A DNA stretch of 64,000 nucleotides from Pullulanibacillus sp. KACC 23026 (GCF_029094525.1 NZ_CP119107.1:1-64000); one strand, 5' to 3'; positions 39,329-48,687 are shown, counted from the first letter of the stretch. Program-made: numbers and translations. Notes: a model not told the origin generated them from the sequence alone.

Positions 39329-40123
39329 ATGTCTATGAATTTTAGTGTGCTTGCTAGCGGCAGTACAGGGAATGCCGTCTATGTCGAGTATGGGGATAAG
39401 CGGCTGCTTGTTGACTGCGGCCTAAGCGGGAAGAAAATGGACGAGCTTTTTAAAGAGATAGACCGGTCACCTAAAGGGCTGGATGGCATATTGGTGTCCC
39501 ATGAGCACAGTGACCATGTCAAAGGTTTGGGGATTTTTGCAAGGAGGCATCATCTGCCTATTTATGCGAATGAAGCGACATGGAAAGCAATGTCTTCATC
39601 GATTGGTGAAGTACCGGTTGAACAAAAATTTATTTTTAAAACGGGTCAGGTTCAATCATTTGGTCAGTTAGAAGTCGAGTCTTTTGGCGTCTCACATGAT
39701 GCAGCTGAACCGATGTTCTTTGTTTTTCGCGGCGGAGGAAAACAGCTCACGTTAGTAACGGATTTAGGGTATGTTTCCGACCGAATAAAGGGAACGATAC
39801 AGGGCTCTGATACGTACATTATCGAAGCCAACCATGATATTGAAATGCTGATGGCAGGCCGCTATCCGTGGAGTATTAAACGGCGGATATTAGGGGATTC
39901 CGGCCATATATCTAATGAAGATGCTGGATCAGCTCTATGTGAGGTGCTTGATAATCGCACGCAAAGCATTTATCTGGCCCATTTAAGTAAAGATAATAAT
40001 ATGAAAGAGCTCGCGCGCATGAGTGTCCAGCAGAGGCTTGAGCAAGAAGGCATTCGAATCGGTGAAACACTAGGAATCTATGATACAGATCCAGATCGAC
40101 CTACCGCTTTAACGGCCGTCTGA
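39329..40123 (+). CDS. walJ: Metallo-beta-lactamase fold exonuclease WalJ/YycJ
   Basis: WalJ is a zinc-dependent nuclease linked to DNA repair and co-transcribed with walRK. The 264-residue product [20 protein letters not shown] has the metal-binding motif [11 protein letters not shown], a later VTDLGYVSD and NHDIEML segment, and [10 protein letters not shown] start it at the ATG at 39,329, which follows GGAGGGGAG and matches the family N-terminus. Confidence 0.95.
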   Translation: MSMNFSVLASGSTGNAVYVEYGDKRLLVDCGLSGKKMDELFKEIDRSPKGLDGILVSHEHSDHVKGLGIFARRHHLPIYANEATWKAMSSSIGEVPVEQKFIFKTGQVQSFGQLEVESFGVSHDAAEPMFFVFRGGGKQLTLVTDLGYVSDRIKGTIQGSDTYIIEANHDIEMLMAGRYPWSIKRRILGDSGHISNEDAGSALCEVLDNRTQSIYLAHLSKDNNMKELARMSVQQRLEQEGIRIGETLGIYDTDPDRPTALTAV

Positions 40124-40134
40124 AGAAGAAAACC

Positions 40135-40184
40135 AACATGACCAACCACCTTCAATTTTTGAAAACGGGTTGGTTTTTTGTTTA
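40135..40184 (+). terminator. Terminator of the wal operon
   Basis: The arms AACCAACC-type sequence (GACCAACCACC) and GGGTTGGTT, with loop TTCAATTTTTGAAAAC, are followed by TTTTTTG. Confidence 0.8.
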
Positions 40185-40502
40185 GAGTGGAATTATAAGT
40201 CTTAAGTTCCTTGAAATTGGGTAAAATGGTTGGGGAAGGTAGCGTTATAAGGATTATGAAATTTTTTACATAACAGTTAGCTCATTTTACACAAAAATTA
40301 AAGAAATTTTAATAAAGCTCCTATAAAATCAGATTTGTAAGTGATTTTGGCAGGGTGAAGGCAGAAGGCTTATAATAAATAAAATAAAAGTTGCTTTTTT
40401 GTGAGACAAAATGTTTGTTGGGACTAGAAACAGGGTATTTCTATAAAGACACTGTGAGCACCATTTTATGCGGCTTATAGTTTGAAAAATGTCCCATAAT
40501 CT

Positions 40503-40530
40503 TTGATGTGTTGGAGCAGATGGGTATACT
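40503..40530 (+). promoter_or_regulatory. Promoter of htrA
   Basis: -35 TTGATG (40,503-40,508) and -10 TATACT (40,525-40,530) are separated by 16 bases. The rest of the 40,185-40,502 gap is AT-rich, with no gene or clear operator visible to me. Confidence 0.6.
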
Positions 40531-40563
40531 AAAAATGAATATTATAAGGCAGGTGGAAGAGTC

Positions 40564-41799
40564 ATGGGATATTACGATAATAAGGATTATGACTATGAGG
40601 GACCTGAGAGACAAAATAGATCAGGTAGAAACAGACGAAGTGGCTGGTTTCTTTCAGGGCTGCTTGGAGCTTTAGTCGGAATTGTCGTCTTCTTTATTGC
40701 TTCACCCTACTTAGCAAGAAATGGCCTTTTGCCAAGCTATTCATCAACTAATCAGCAAAGTGCTGTTCAATCAACGAATACTCAAGGTACTCAGAATACA
40801 GAAAATGTGAGCTTAAATCTTAATGATTCGATTGTGCAAGCCGTTGACAAAGTTTCTCCAGCGGTTGTCGCCGTCATTAATATGCAGAGCGGAAGCAGCT
40901 TCATGGATAATTCGCTTCAGGAAGCAGGAGTTGGCTCTGGTATTATCTATAAGAAAGATGGTCAATATGCTTATGTCGTGACGAATAATCACGTGGTTTC
41001 AGGAGCGAAAAAGCTAGAGGTCCAATTTGATGACAATACAAAAGTGACCGCTAAGCTTCTCGGCGTCGATTCTCTTTATGATTTGGCTGTCTTGCGTATT
41101 CCTAGCAATAAGGTAACGACGGTCGCACAATTTGGTAATTCGGATACTCTTAAACGCGGTGAACCGGTGGTGGCAATTGGAAATCCACTTGGTTTCTCAG
41201 GATCCGTTACAGAAGGAATTGTAAGTGCGAATAACCGCACGATTGAACGAACCGTTACAACAAATGGCGGTCAAGTTCAATATAACGCAGAAGTCATTCA
41301 AACGGATGCAGCGATTAACCCTGGTAACAGCGGCGGTGCGCTAGTAAACGTCGAAGGTCAAGTCATTGGGATTAACTCAGAGAAGATTGCTGAAACAGAC
41401 GTTGAGGGAATTGGATTTGCTATTCCAATCAATGTAGCAAGCACTGTTATTCATCAGCTTGAAACAACAGGTAAAGTCGAACGCCCATACATGGGAATCG
41501 GTTTACTCGATTTAAGCCAATTGTCATCGAGTGCTTACCAGCAATTAAATATTCCAAATACCGTAAAAGAAGGTCTTGTTATTTCTCAAATTAGCTCGAA
41601 CTCGCCTGCATCCCAAGCCGGCTTGCAGGAAGGTGACGTCATCGTCGCCGTTAATGGTCATAAGATCCAAGACTATGTTGATTTCTCAACTTATCTCTAT
41701 TCCGATCTTCAAGTTGGTCAGAAGGTATCCGTTGACTATTACCGCGATGGAGTTAAGAAGACCACATCACTTACATTAGGCGGAAAAACCTTCTCCTAA
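40564..41799 (+). CDS. HtrA-type membrane serine protease (YyxA/HtrC)
   Basis: This envelope quality-control protease has a basic cytoplasmic head, one membrane helix (WFLSGLLGALVGIVVFFIA, about residues 28-48) and a low-complexity Ser/Thr/Gln linker. The trypsin-like domain has the triad His 143 (TNNHVV), Asp 173 (YDLAVLR) and Ser 256 (GNSGGAL). A C-terminal PDZ domain reads SNSPASQAGLQEGDVIVAVNGHKI. Length 411 is typical. The location after walJ matches B. subtilis yyxA (htrC). The ATG at 40,564 follows AGGTGGAAG. Confidence 0.96.
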   Translation: MGYYDNKDYDYEGPERQNRSGRNRRSGWFLSGLLGALVGIVVFFIASPYLARNGLLPSYSSTNQQSAVQSTNTQGTQNTENVSLNLNDSIVQAVDKVSPAVVAVINMQSGSSFMDNSLQEAGVGSGIIYKKDGQYAYVVTNNHVVSGAKKLEVQFDDNTKVTAKLLGVDSLYDLAVLRIPSNKVTTVAQFGNSDTLKRGEPVVAIGNPLGFSGSVTEGIVSANNRTIERTVTTNGGQVQYNAEVIQTDAAINPGNSGGALVNVEGQVIGINSEKIAETDVEGIGFAIPINVASTVIHQLETTGKVERPYMGIGLLDLSQLSSSAYQQLNIPNTVKEGLVISQISSNSPASQAGLQEGDVIVAVNGHKIQDYVDFSTYLYSDLQVGQKVSVDYYRDGVKKTTSLTLGGKTFS

Positions 41800-41819
41800 T
41801 TCAATAAAAATAAAAGTCA

Positions 41820-41853
41820 AAGGCACGAGTCTAAAAAGGCTCGTGTCTTTTTG
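41820..41853 (+). terminator. Terminator after htrA
   Basis: The arms AAGGCACGAGTC / GGCTCGTGTCTT are followed by TTT. Confidence 0.88.
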
Positions 41854-41911
41854 CGTGAAGAAGGTGAACTTTTCACAAGGCAGCACGAGCATATTCGAGG
41901 CTGCAAGTTCA

Positions 41912-42017
41912 CTAAAGCTTTCGCTAGGACTTGGCGACAACGCCTGTTTGTGACCCAAAGATGTACAGAAGTCACATCATGAGTTCTTTAGGGCAACCCA
42001 AGTTTTTCGGGTAAGAC
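41912..42017. repeat. Dispersed repeat family R2, copy 3
   Basis: It contains CTTTCGCTAGGACTTGGCGA, CGCCTGTTTGTGACCC, GAAGTCACATCATGAGTTCTT and AGGGCAACCCAAGTTTTTC. It matches the order of blocks in the copies near 9,391 and 34,331. Confidence 0.68.
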
Positions 42018-42172
42018 CTAATTTAGATTTGAGGAGGCCACTGTCCCAATTAATTGGGGCAGGATTAGGAAAAAAGGGGCCATTTAAGTTAAAATGAGGA
42101 TAAGATGTGGATAATAAAATGGGATAAGTAAAAAAAGAAAGGGTAACTAACGAGTCGAAAGGAATTGAAATA

Positions 42173-42361
42173 ATGGAAGAGAGCTATTTTGTTTGTGAGG
42201 ATCATGTCGATCTAGCCTTAGAAGCCGCGGCAGAGTCAACCCTGAGACCACCACTATTGGAGAAAGTCAGTCATACACAGAGTTTATCCACAGCCTGTGA
42301 ATATTGCAAGAATAGAGCTGTATATGTGGTTACAAACACGTATTCCCATACAGAATGTTGA
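42173..42361 (+). CDS. CxxH/CxxC zinc-ribbon-like small protein
   Basis: This 62-residue protein has the paired motifs CEDH (residues about 8-11) and CEYC, then NRAVYVV, defining the CxxH/CxxC family commonly encoded just before rlmH in Bacillales. It probably binds zinc; the function is unknown. The ATG at 42,173 follows AAAGGAATTG. A perfect DnaA box lies within its codons. Confidence 0.88.
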   Translation: MEESYFVCEDHVDLALEAAAESTLRPPLLEKVSHTQSLSTACEYCKNRAVYVVTNTYSHTEC

Positions 42362-42398
42362 TAAAAATTGTGGATATGTGGATAACTTCTGTGGAAAA
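42284..42398. promoter_or_regulatory. DnaA-box cluster before rlmH
   Basis: Perfect boxes are TTATCCACA at 42,284-42,292 and its complement TGTGGATAA at 42,377-42,385. Near matches are TGTTGATAA (42,356), TGTGGATAT (42,369) and TGTGGAAAA (42,390). In B. subtilis a non-oriC DnaA-box cluster is known near yydA, the rlmH gene, so this looks conserved. Confidence 0.72.
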
Positions 42399-42422
42399 CT
42401 TGTTTATAGAAGGGGATAGCCT

Positions 42423-42902
42423 GTGAATATAACCATCCTAGCAGTCGGAAAGATTAAAGAAAAATACTTAAAACAAGGAATGGATGAATACATAAAAAGA
42501 TTAGGGGCCTATGCCAAAATCAATATGGTGGAAGTGCCAGACGAACCCGCACCAGATTCAATGAGTGAGGCGGAAATTGAGCAGGTGAAAGCAGCAGAAG
42601 GAGAGAAGATCTTATCGAAGTTAAGTCCTGACCATTACTGCTTTGCGCTTGCCATCCAGGGCAAGCAACATACATCAGAGGCCTTTGCCTCTGAGATCGA
42701 CCGGCTGGCAACCTATGGACAAAGTAAATTAGCCTTTATAATTGGCGGGTCCAATGGATTAAGCGACGCTGTTCTGAAACGGGCCGATGCGCATCTGTCC
42801 TTCTCCAAAATGACCTTCCCCCATCAACTCATGCGCCTCATTTTGCTTGAGCAGATTTACAGGGCGTTTCGGATTAACAGAGGGGAACCGTACCATAAGT
42901 AA
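42423..42902 (+). CDS. rlmH: 23S rRNA (pseudouridine1915-N3)-methyltransferase RlmH
   Basis: RlmH is a SPOUT methyltransferase acting on assembled ribosomes. The 159-residue product begins [20 protein letters not shown] and has [37 protein letters not shown] and the SAM-knot end [32 protein letters not shown]. The start is GTG at 42,423. The RGEPYHK-stop end is the exact place where SCC elements integrate in staphylococci. A 17-base copy of it recurs 1,648 bases downstream. Confidence 0.97.
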   Translation: MNITILAVGKIKEKYLKQGMDEYIKRLGAYAKINMVEVPDEPAPDSMSEAEIEQVKAAEGEKILSKLSPDHYCFALAIQGKQHTSEAFASEIDRLATYGQSKLAFIIGGSNGLSDAVLKRADAHLSFSKMTFPHQLMRLILLEQIYRAFRINRGEPYHK

Positions 42903-42906
42903 ATGA
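42890..42906 (+). repeat. Putative attachment-site core at the rlmH 3' end, left copy
   Basis: GTACCATAAGTAAATGA spans the last codons and stop of rlmH. The same 17 bases recur at 44,538-44,554; matching GAA upstream and a GTTT downstream extend the similarity. Confidence 0.7.
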
Positions 42907-43022
42907 GGTTTTTGTCTATCCTCTTATCTTTTCAAAAAGAGAGAAACTGCAGTTTACACTTCCAATCGCAATTATATTAAATTAAAATGTATGGACAAGT
43001 CTATGAAAGAGGAGGTCGTTCA

Positions 43023-43988
43023 ATGAAAGCACTTGTGTTTAATACTTTCGGGGGACCGGAAGTACTTGAATATGTTGAAATGGCGGATCCGGTTATCGGG
43101 CCTGATGAACTATTGATAAGGACGAAAGCCATTGGCTTGAACTTTGCAGATATTTATAGAAGAAAAGGGAACTATCATCTTGCTGGCAATGCTCCGTTTA
43201 TTTTAGGTTATGAAGGGGCGGGAGTCGTTGAAAAGACGGGAGCTAATGTCCAAGGAATCAGCGTTGGGGACGCCATTGCATTTGCCGATGTCCCATATGC
43301 TAACGCAGAGCTAGTGGCTGTTCCGATTGAAAAGGCAATTCCTCTTCCTGAAACCATTTCATTTGAAGTGGCGGCTTCCGTTTTGTTGCAAGGATTGACT
43401 GCCCATTATTTAACGAAAGATAGCTATGCGGTTAAGGAAAATGATATCGTTCTGGTTCATGCAGCAGCTGGCGGCGTTGGACAACTGCTCGCCCAAATTG
43501 CCAAGCACCTTGGTGGGAGGGTCATTGGACTAACTTCCTCTATGGAGAAGGCATCCGTAGCTAAGAAAGCTGGAGCAGAACAGGTTTTCATGTACTCGGA
43601 TGATTGGAAAAGAGAAGTGTTAGGGGGAACAAACGGAAAAGGGGTGGATGTAGTCTATGATTCAGTAGGTTCCACCCTCGAGGATAGTTTTGCAGCAACT
43701 TGCATTGGGGGAACGGTTGTATTTTTTGGAATGGCAGGGGGAAATCCTGCTCCAGTTGACCCAAGAATGTTGATGGATACGTCAAAGACTTTGACTGGCG
43801 GGGATCTTTGGAATGTCCTTACAACACACGAGGAACGGGTAACCCGTTCAGCCGAGTTATTCCGTTGGATAGAGCAGGGGAAAGTAAAGGTATCTGAGCC
43901 TACGATATTTGCACTGCGAGATGGCCGCGAAGCGCATCGTTTTCTAGAAAGTCGCAAAAGCACGGGAAAAATCTTATTAAGACCATAA
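43023..43988 (+). CDS. Zinc-type alcohol dehydrogenase-like quinone oxidoreductase
   Basis: This MDR-superfamily NADPH-dependent reductase resembles QOR1. The 322-residue product begins MKALVFNTFGGPEVLEYVE and has GLNFADIYRRKGNYHL, GYEGAGVVE, VLLQGLTAHYL and the nucleotide-binding loop VHAAAGGVGQLLAQIAKHLG. It lacks the catalytic zinc cysteines of true alcohol dehydrogenases. The ATG at 43,023 follows AGAGGAGGT. It is the only gene between the two rlmH-end direct repeats, so it may be cargo of a former element. Confidence 0.92.
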   Translation: MKALVFNTFGGPEVLEYVEMADPVIGPDELLIRTKAIGLNFADIYRRKGNYHLAGNAPFILGYEGAGVVEKTGANVQGISVGDAIAFADVPYANAELVAVPIEKAIPLPETISFEVAASVLLQGLTAHYLTKDSYAVKENDIVLVHAAAGGVGQLLAQIAKHLGGRVIGLTSSMEKASVAKKAGAEQVFMYSDDWKREVLGGTNGKGVDVVYDSVGSTLEDSFAATCIGGTVVFFGMAGGNPAPVDPRMLMDTSKTLTGGDLWNVLTTHEERVTRSAELFRWIEQGKVKVSEPTIFALRDGREAHRFLESRKSTGKILLRP

Positions 43989-44244
43989 AAAGATAAGCGA
44001 AGTTAGCGGAATGGAGACGTCTCCATCCCCTGGATAGAGAACCGTCCCATAAGATGCTCATTATTGATAGGGGTACAAAGACAATATATGGGGAGTATCC
44101 TTATCTCTTTGCCTATCCATTTGATTTATGAAATATGGAAATTAAAAGGGATTGAACGGATACTTTATTTCTAATTCCCGCATCTGGAATTGTGAGGGTT
44201 CGCTCTTATCGGGTGGGGGATCAAGTTAATCACCCGATCCTATA

Positions 44245-44439
44245 AAAATAGACGGAGAAATTTCCCCTATTTAGTAAATAGCATTGAAAAGAGCCAAAAT
44301 AGACGGAGGAATTCCGGCTATTGACTCAAAAGAACGGTGAAAAGGGTAATTTTGCTTTGAATAGACGGAAAAACTCCCCTTATATCCCCCCGAAACGAGC
44401 TCTATTCTGTATCTAACCGGAAAATTTCCGCTTATTTTT
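44245..44439 (-). repeat. Dispersed repeat family R1, copy 2 (inverted)
   Basis: The complement reads AAATAAGCGGAAATTTTCCG, a module with GGGAGTTTTTCCG, CAATAGCCGGAATTCCTCCG and AAATAGGGGAAATTTCTCCG, in the same order and spacing as copies 1, 3 and 4. It lies inside the interval bounded by the rlmH-end repeats. The flanking 43,989-44,244 and 44,440-44,900 hold no gene that I can see. Confidence 0.82.
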
Positions 44440-44537
44440 ACTATTGCTGGTTACTCAATTAAGGATAAGACTTCTTATTTAAAGGATAGGATTTGAGAAA
44501 TCCAAAAGAACCCCATTTTGATGCGTTGCGGTGAATT

Positions 44538-44554
44538 GTACCATAAGTAAATGA
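44538..44554 (+). repeat. Putative attachment-site core, right copy
   Basis: GTACCATAAGTAAATGA is identical to the rlmH 3' end at 42,890-42,906. The sequence further upstream is not rlmH-like, so only the short core is duplicated. Confidence 0.68.
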
Positions 44555-44900
44555 AGTTTATAAAACAAATACTTGAAACGTTGATTTGAAAATGCTTTAA
44601 GTATTTTTCAAATTATAATTATCATGGTTTCCTCCCTTTTCTTGTGTAGGTGGAGGGCGACCGCCTTTATCAATTTCAATGATACGTGTATGTTTAAGGA
44701 TATTCTATCGGATACATGCTGCAAGATATGAAGAAATAAAATAGAACATAAAAAGTTGGAAGACACAAAAAAGGGCAGTCCGCTTGGACAGGCCCCTTTC
44801 CTTTAATATGAAATTTCAAATAGAACACTTTATCATTACAATGGCTCATCGTTGCTTCAGAGGAGGATACCTAAAAAGAGGCGTCTCTCTATAATGGAAA

Positions 44901-45341
44901 CTACGAGAATACCGCGATTTTACGTGCGATCGATTCTGTTAAACGAGAAGTTACTTTTGGAACCGCCCATTTGATAACCGGTGTTAACACCGCACCAGAT
45001 ATCCCTCCTGCATGAACTTCGATGGTACAAGTCATTGTGGTTTTACCATCTGCTTCTTCTGCGGTAAAGTTACCGCTTCCTGTAATATTATCTGTTAAAC
45101 CTTTTAGTTCAAACCGAATATTTGAAGGCTCATTCCATGTCGTAACATCCACCTGCACTCGTATTGATTTTTTTATACCTTTCACACTGCCTGCAAATGT
45201 CCAAATAGATTGCTTGTCATTAATGATTTCATGTTCTTTATAGGCGGGCACGGTTGTTGCCCATTTCTCAAGATCACTTATATAATCCCAAACTGCTTGT
45301 GCATCTATTGGAATTTCTACTGTATGTGTTCCAGTTGCCAT
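44901..45341 (-). CDS. SRPBCC/CoxG-like ligand-binding protein
   Basis: The 146-residue product MATGTHTVEIPIDAQAVWDYISDLEKWATTVP has the START/SRPBCC fold pattern with a C-terminal helix. It resembles carbon monoxide dehydrogenase subunit G (CoxG) proteins and is possibly membrane-associated or lipid-binding. The ATG at 45,341 follows AGTGGGGAT; six upstream residues are optional. No CO dehydrogenase genes are near, so the CoxG name should not be read as function. Confidence 0.82.
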   Translation of the reverse strand: MATGTHTVEIPIDAQAVWDYISDLEKWATTVPAYKEHEIINDKQSIWTFAGSVKGIKKSIRVQVDVTTWNEPSNIRFELKGLTDNITGSGNFTAEEADGKTTMTCTIEVHAGGISGAVLTPVIKWAVPKVTSRLTESIARKIAVFS

Positions 45342-45534
45342 TATTATCCCCACTTCCACTATGTATGAATGGTAAACTTTTATTCCTCTAATTATGACAT
45401 AAATAAACTAGACTTACATGACTAATATTCTATCGTTTTTCTAACAACGCATGTATGCTTTTCAAAAGAGGTTAAAAGAAGGTACAAGGAACGTTTATTG
45501 ACAAGGTATTCTAATTAGAGGAAATGATAACATA

Positions 45535-45583
45535 GGGACTGTTCTTATGTTTAATTGATCATAAGAACGGTCCCTCTGCATTC
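45535..45583. other. Inverted repeat between SRPBCC and CoA-transferase genes
   Basis: The arms GGGACTGTTCTTATG / CATAAGAACGGTCCC lack a T-run on either side. It is a stable hairpin but not a clear terminator. Confidence 0.6.
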
Positions 45584-45592
45584 TCAAGTTAA

Positions 45593-46933
45593 CTAGCTTT
45601 TTTTATTGGATTTTCTCCAGATCTTCATAGTTTCGGCTTCTTGAATTAAGCTCTCTCGAAAATCGGGATGGGCAATGGAGATTAACAGCTCTGTACGTTC
45701 CCATGTGGAACGGCCGGCCAAATTAACTTTTCCGTATTCTGTCACAATATAGTGGGATTGGGATCTTGGTACGGTTACGATTTCACCTGCGTTTAGTGTT
45801 GGGACAATACGGGAATGGATCTCACCCTTTTTATCTTGATAAGTAGAGGTCAAACAAATAAACGCCTTTCCTCCCTCTGCGGCTGGCGCACCTGTCACAT
45901 AATCCAGTTGGCCTCCTGTTCCGCTGATATGATGGATACCTGATGATTCTGAGGAAATCTGACCGAACAAGTCGACCTCTACGGCATTGTTAATTGCGAC
46001 CATATTGTTCTGTTGCCGGATAATACTAGGGTCATTGACGTAGTTGACTGGATAGGAAGCAAGAAAGGGATTATCGTTTATCCAATCGTAAAGTTCTTGG
46101 GACCCGAGCGCAAAGGACCACACAGCCTTTCCACGGTTCAAAGTCTTTTTGCGATTGTTAAGTTTTCCGGCTTTATACATATCAAGATAGGCGTCCACAA
46201 GCATTTCTGTATGACAGCCTAAATCTTTTAAGTCGGATTGGGCGATTAATTCACCGACAGCAGAAGGCAGGGCACCGATACCAAGCTGAATGGTGGAGCC
46301 ATCTACTAGCGTCTCTACGACCAGTGCGGCGATTTGCTGATTCACGTCATTGCTCGTCCCTCTTGGCAGCGTGGCAATGGGCGGATTTTTGCCCTCCACC
46401 ACATAATCGACTTCGGAAATGTGAATACACTCTTCGAACCCGCCTAATGCTCTTGGGAGATTTTCATTGACTTCCAAAATAACTCTATCTGCCGCCTCAA
46501 CAATGGCTTTCGTCGCAGAGTTAGTTAGTGAAAAATTAAAATAGCCATGTTGATCCATAGGCGTTACTTGAATCATAGCCACGTCTACATGTAGATGATT
46601 GCGGTAATAAAAGGGTTTATTGCGGTAGACCATTGGAATGAAGTCACATAACCCTTGTTTATAGAGGTCACGGTCCACTCCGCTGAAATGCCAGCTATTG
46701 TAATAAAAGGTTTCACGAAGGGGGTCAGCCTTGACCACTTCAGGGACTCTCATTAACAGCATTCCCCGGATATTGATAGTCGTTAGTTCCTCTTTTCTGG
46801 CGGCAAGAGCTTTATCGAGTTCAATGGGCATGGTCACCCCAAATCCGTAATCGACCCAGTTTCCCGACTTTACTAGTTTGACCGCTTCTTCAGCCGTTCT
46901 TAGCTTTGATTGGTATTCTGATCGTACATTCAT
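45593..46933 (-). CDS. Acetyl-CoA hydrolase/CoA-transferase family protein
   Basis: The 446-residue protein is a family I CoA-transferase (butyryl-CoA:acetate or 4-hydroxybutyrate CoA-transferase-like). It has SGNWVDYGFGVTMP near the start, QVTPMDQHGYFNFSL, the oxyanion/CoA loop QLGIGALPSAV, and VEVDLFGQISSESS with the candidate catalytic Glu region, then GTGGQLDYVTGA. The ATG at 46,933 follows GGAGGGTG; five further residues upstream are unlikely. The precise acyl donor is unknown. It stands alone on the minus strand. Confidence 0.88.
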   Translation of the reverse strand: MNVRSEYQSKLRTAEEAVKLVKSGNWVDYGFGVTMPIELDKALAARKEELTTINIRGMLLMRVPEVVKADPLRETFYYNSWHFSGVDRDLYKQGLCDFIPMVYRNKPFYYRNHLHVDVAMIQVTPMDQHGYFNFSLTNSATKAIVEAADRVILEVNENLPRALGGFEECIHISEVDYVVEGKNPPIATLPRGTSNDVNQQIAALVVETLVDGSTIQLGIGALPSAVGELIAQSDLKDLGCHTEMLVDAYLDMYKAGKLNNRKKTLNRGKAVWSFALGSQELYDWINDNPFLASYPVNYVNDPSIIRQQNNMVAINNAVEVDLFGQISSESSGIHHISGTGGQLDYVTGAPAAEGGKAFICLTSTYQDKKGEIHSRIVPTLNAGEIVTVPRSQSHYIVTEYGKVNLAGRSTWERTELLISIAHPDFRESLIQEAETMKIWRKSNKKS

Positions 46934-47356
46934 CTCAACACCCTCCAAGGTTATGATTAAATTTTATTAAAAAAACACAACATAAATAATCAATAATTAC
47001 AATAATTTATTACCAGATACTAATTGTAGATACTAATTGAATAGTAGCATCAAGAACGTTAATTGGCAAGATCGTATAAGGAGTTGGACTAGATTAGAAT
47101 GTAAAAAGGCAAGAGCCTTAAAACGCACCGCAATTAAGCCCGCTGAACCGCCTCATATTGGAGGGTGATAAAGCTTTCTACTCGGTTTATCAAATGGTAT
47201 TCTTAATATAACTAAACGTTTAAGTCTATTTTTCACGTGATGAAACCTTTCGTTTGGCGTTGACGCTGATAATATCTAGAACTTATGGATATTAATAGGG
47301 ATAGGTTTTTTACGAAATGCGGGATCATGATAAAAAAATGTTGATAGGATGACAAG
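46934..47356. other. Gap between divergent CoA-transferase and rRNA methyltransferase genes
   Basis: AT-rich, with no gene. It contains a palindrome TAAACGTTTA at 47,213-47,222, also found within the palindrome at 22,700. No clear promoter consensus was fixed. Confidence 0.45.
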
Positions 47357-48553
47357 ATGAAAAGAGAAGTGACATTAACGGTAAAAGGAAAGTTTGTAAA
47401 TAAATATAAAAGCGGTTATCCGCTCTTATTTAAGGATGCCATCATGAATCTAAATGACGCAACGGAAGAAGGGAGCCTTCTCCGTCTCGTTGATGGGAAA
47501 AATCAATTCATCGCAAAAGGCTATTTTGGAAAACAAAATAAAGGTTACGGGTGGATTCTTAGTAAAAATGAAAATGAACCGATCGACCAAAAGTTCTTTT
47601 TAAATAAATTGAGAGAGGCGATCAATTTTAGATCGTCGTTTTATAATAGCCCGGATACGAATGCCTTCAGAGTCGTCAATGGTGAAGGCGATGGCCTAGG
47701 CGGTTTAACCATTGATTACTTTGATGGCTATTATTTAATTAACTGGTACAGCAAAGGCATTTACCACTTTCGGGAATTGATTATAAATGCTTTGAAAGAA
47801 TTGGTGAGCTTTAAAGCGATTTATCAAAAGAAAAGATTCGATGTCAGCGGGAAATATATAGAAGAAGATGATTTTGTCGCGGGAGAAAGAGGGACCTTCC
47901 CAATTACTGTAAAAGAAAATGGCGTTAACTTTGCGGTTTATTTAAATGAAGGTGCGATGGTTGGCGTTTTCTTAGATCAAAGAGAGGTAAGAAAACGAAT
48001 TCGGGATGTGTATGCAAAAGGAAAGAATGTACTCAATACGTTTTCCTATACAGGCGCTTTTTCAGTATTCGCAGCCTTAGGAGGCGCTATTAAAACAACA
48101 AGTGTCGATTTAGCCAATCGGAGCTTAAATAAGACCATTGAGCAATTTCGATTGAATGGGCTGAATGAAGACTCGCAGGCGATCATTGTTGAAGATGTGT
48201 TTAATTACTTTAAGTATGCGGTGAAAAAGCAGTTAACGTTTGATTTGGTTATTCTAGATCCGCCAAGCTTCGCAAGATCAAAGAAGATGGTATTCAGTGC
48301 TGAAAAGGACTACAAAAATCTTCTGAAGGAAGTTATTTCAATAACAGAAGATGACGGGATGATCGTTGCGTCCACCAATTGCAGTTCTTTTAATATGACT
48401 AAATTTAAAAGTTTCATTGATCAGGCCTTTAAAGAATCAAACAGGAATTATCAACTTGTTGAAGAATTTTCCTTGCCGAAGGACTTTAAAACAATAAAGG
48501 AATTTCCTGAGGGGCGTTATCTTAAGGTTGTTTTTATAAAGAAATTGCCATAA
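47357..48553 (+). CDS. Class I SAM-dependent rRNA methyltransferase, RlmI type
   Basis: The 398-residue protein pairs an N-terminal PUA domain (VTLTVKGKFVNKYKSGYPLLFKDAI) with a central linker and a Rossmann methyltransferase. Landmarks are GEGDGLGGLTIDYFDGYYLI, LDQREVRKRI, VLNTFSYTGAFSVFAALGGA (SAM motif), VDLANRSL, and LVILDPPSFARSKK (the DPPS motif). The target is likely a 23S rRNA cytosine (m5C1962 in E. coli). The ATG at 47,357 has a weak site (GATGACAAG). Confidence 0.9.
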   Translation: MKREVTLTVKGKFVNKYKSGYPLLFKDAIMNLNDATEEGSLLRLVDGKNQFIAKGYFGKQNKGYGWILSKNENEPIDQKFFLNKLREAINFRSSFYNSPDTNAFRVVNGEGDGLGGLTIDYFDGYYLINWYSKGIYHFRELIINALKELVSFKAIYQKKRFDVSGKYIEEDDFVAGERGTFPITVKENGVNFAVYLNEGAMVGVFLDQREVRKRIRDVYAKGKNVLNTFSYTGAFSVFAALGGAIKTTSVDLANRSLNKTIEQFRLNGLNEDSQAIIVEDVFNYFKYAVKKQLTFDLVILDPPSFARSKKMVFSAEKDYKNLLKEVISITEDDGMIVASTNCSSFNMTKFKSFIDQAFKESNRNYQLVEEFSLPKDFKTIKEFPEGRYLKVVFIKKLP

Positions 48554-48611
48554 AAAGGGGCTTTTGCGGTTACGCAATGAATCGATAAGCCTCCTAGAGA
48601 CAAAAGAGGAG

Positions 48612-48643
48612 TTGCCGCTAGTCGAAACGATTAGCGGTTTTTG
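48612..48643 (+). terminator. Terminator after the RlmI-type gene
   Basis: The arms CCGCTAGTCG / CGATTAGCGG are followed by TTTTTG. Confidence 0.85.
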
Positions 48644-48687
48644 TTATAGCCTCTATTATTGACAAAGAACAGAGATTAGCCGAAAAT

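Noticed and set aside
44901-45341. Carbon monoxide dehydrogenase accessory gene coxG
   Set aside because: The fold matches the SRPBCC family broadly, but no coxSML genes are nearby, so the specific function is not supported.
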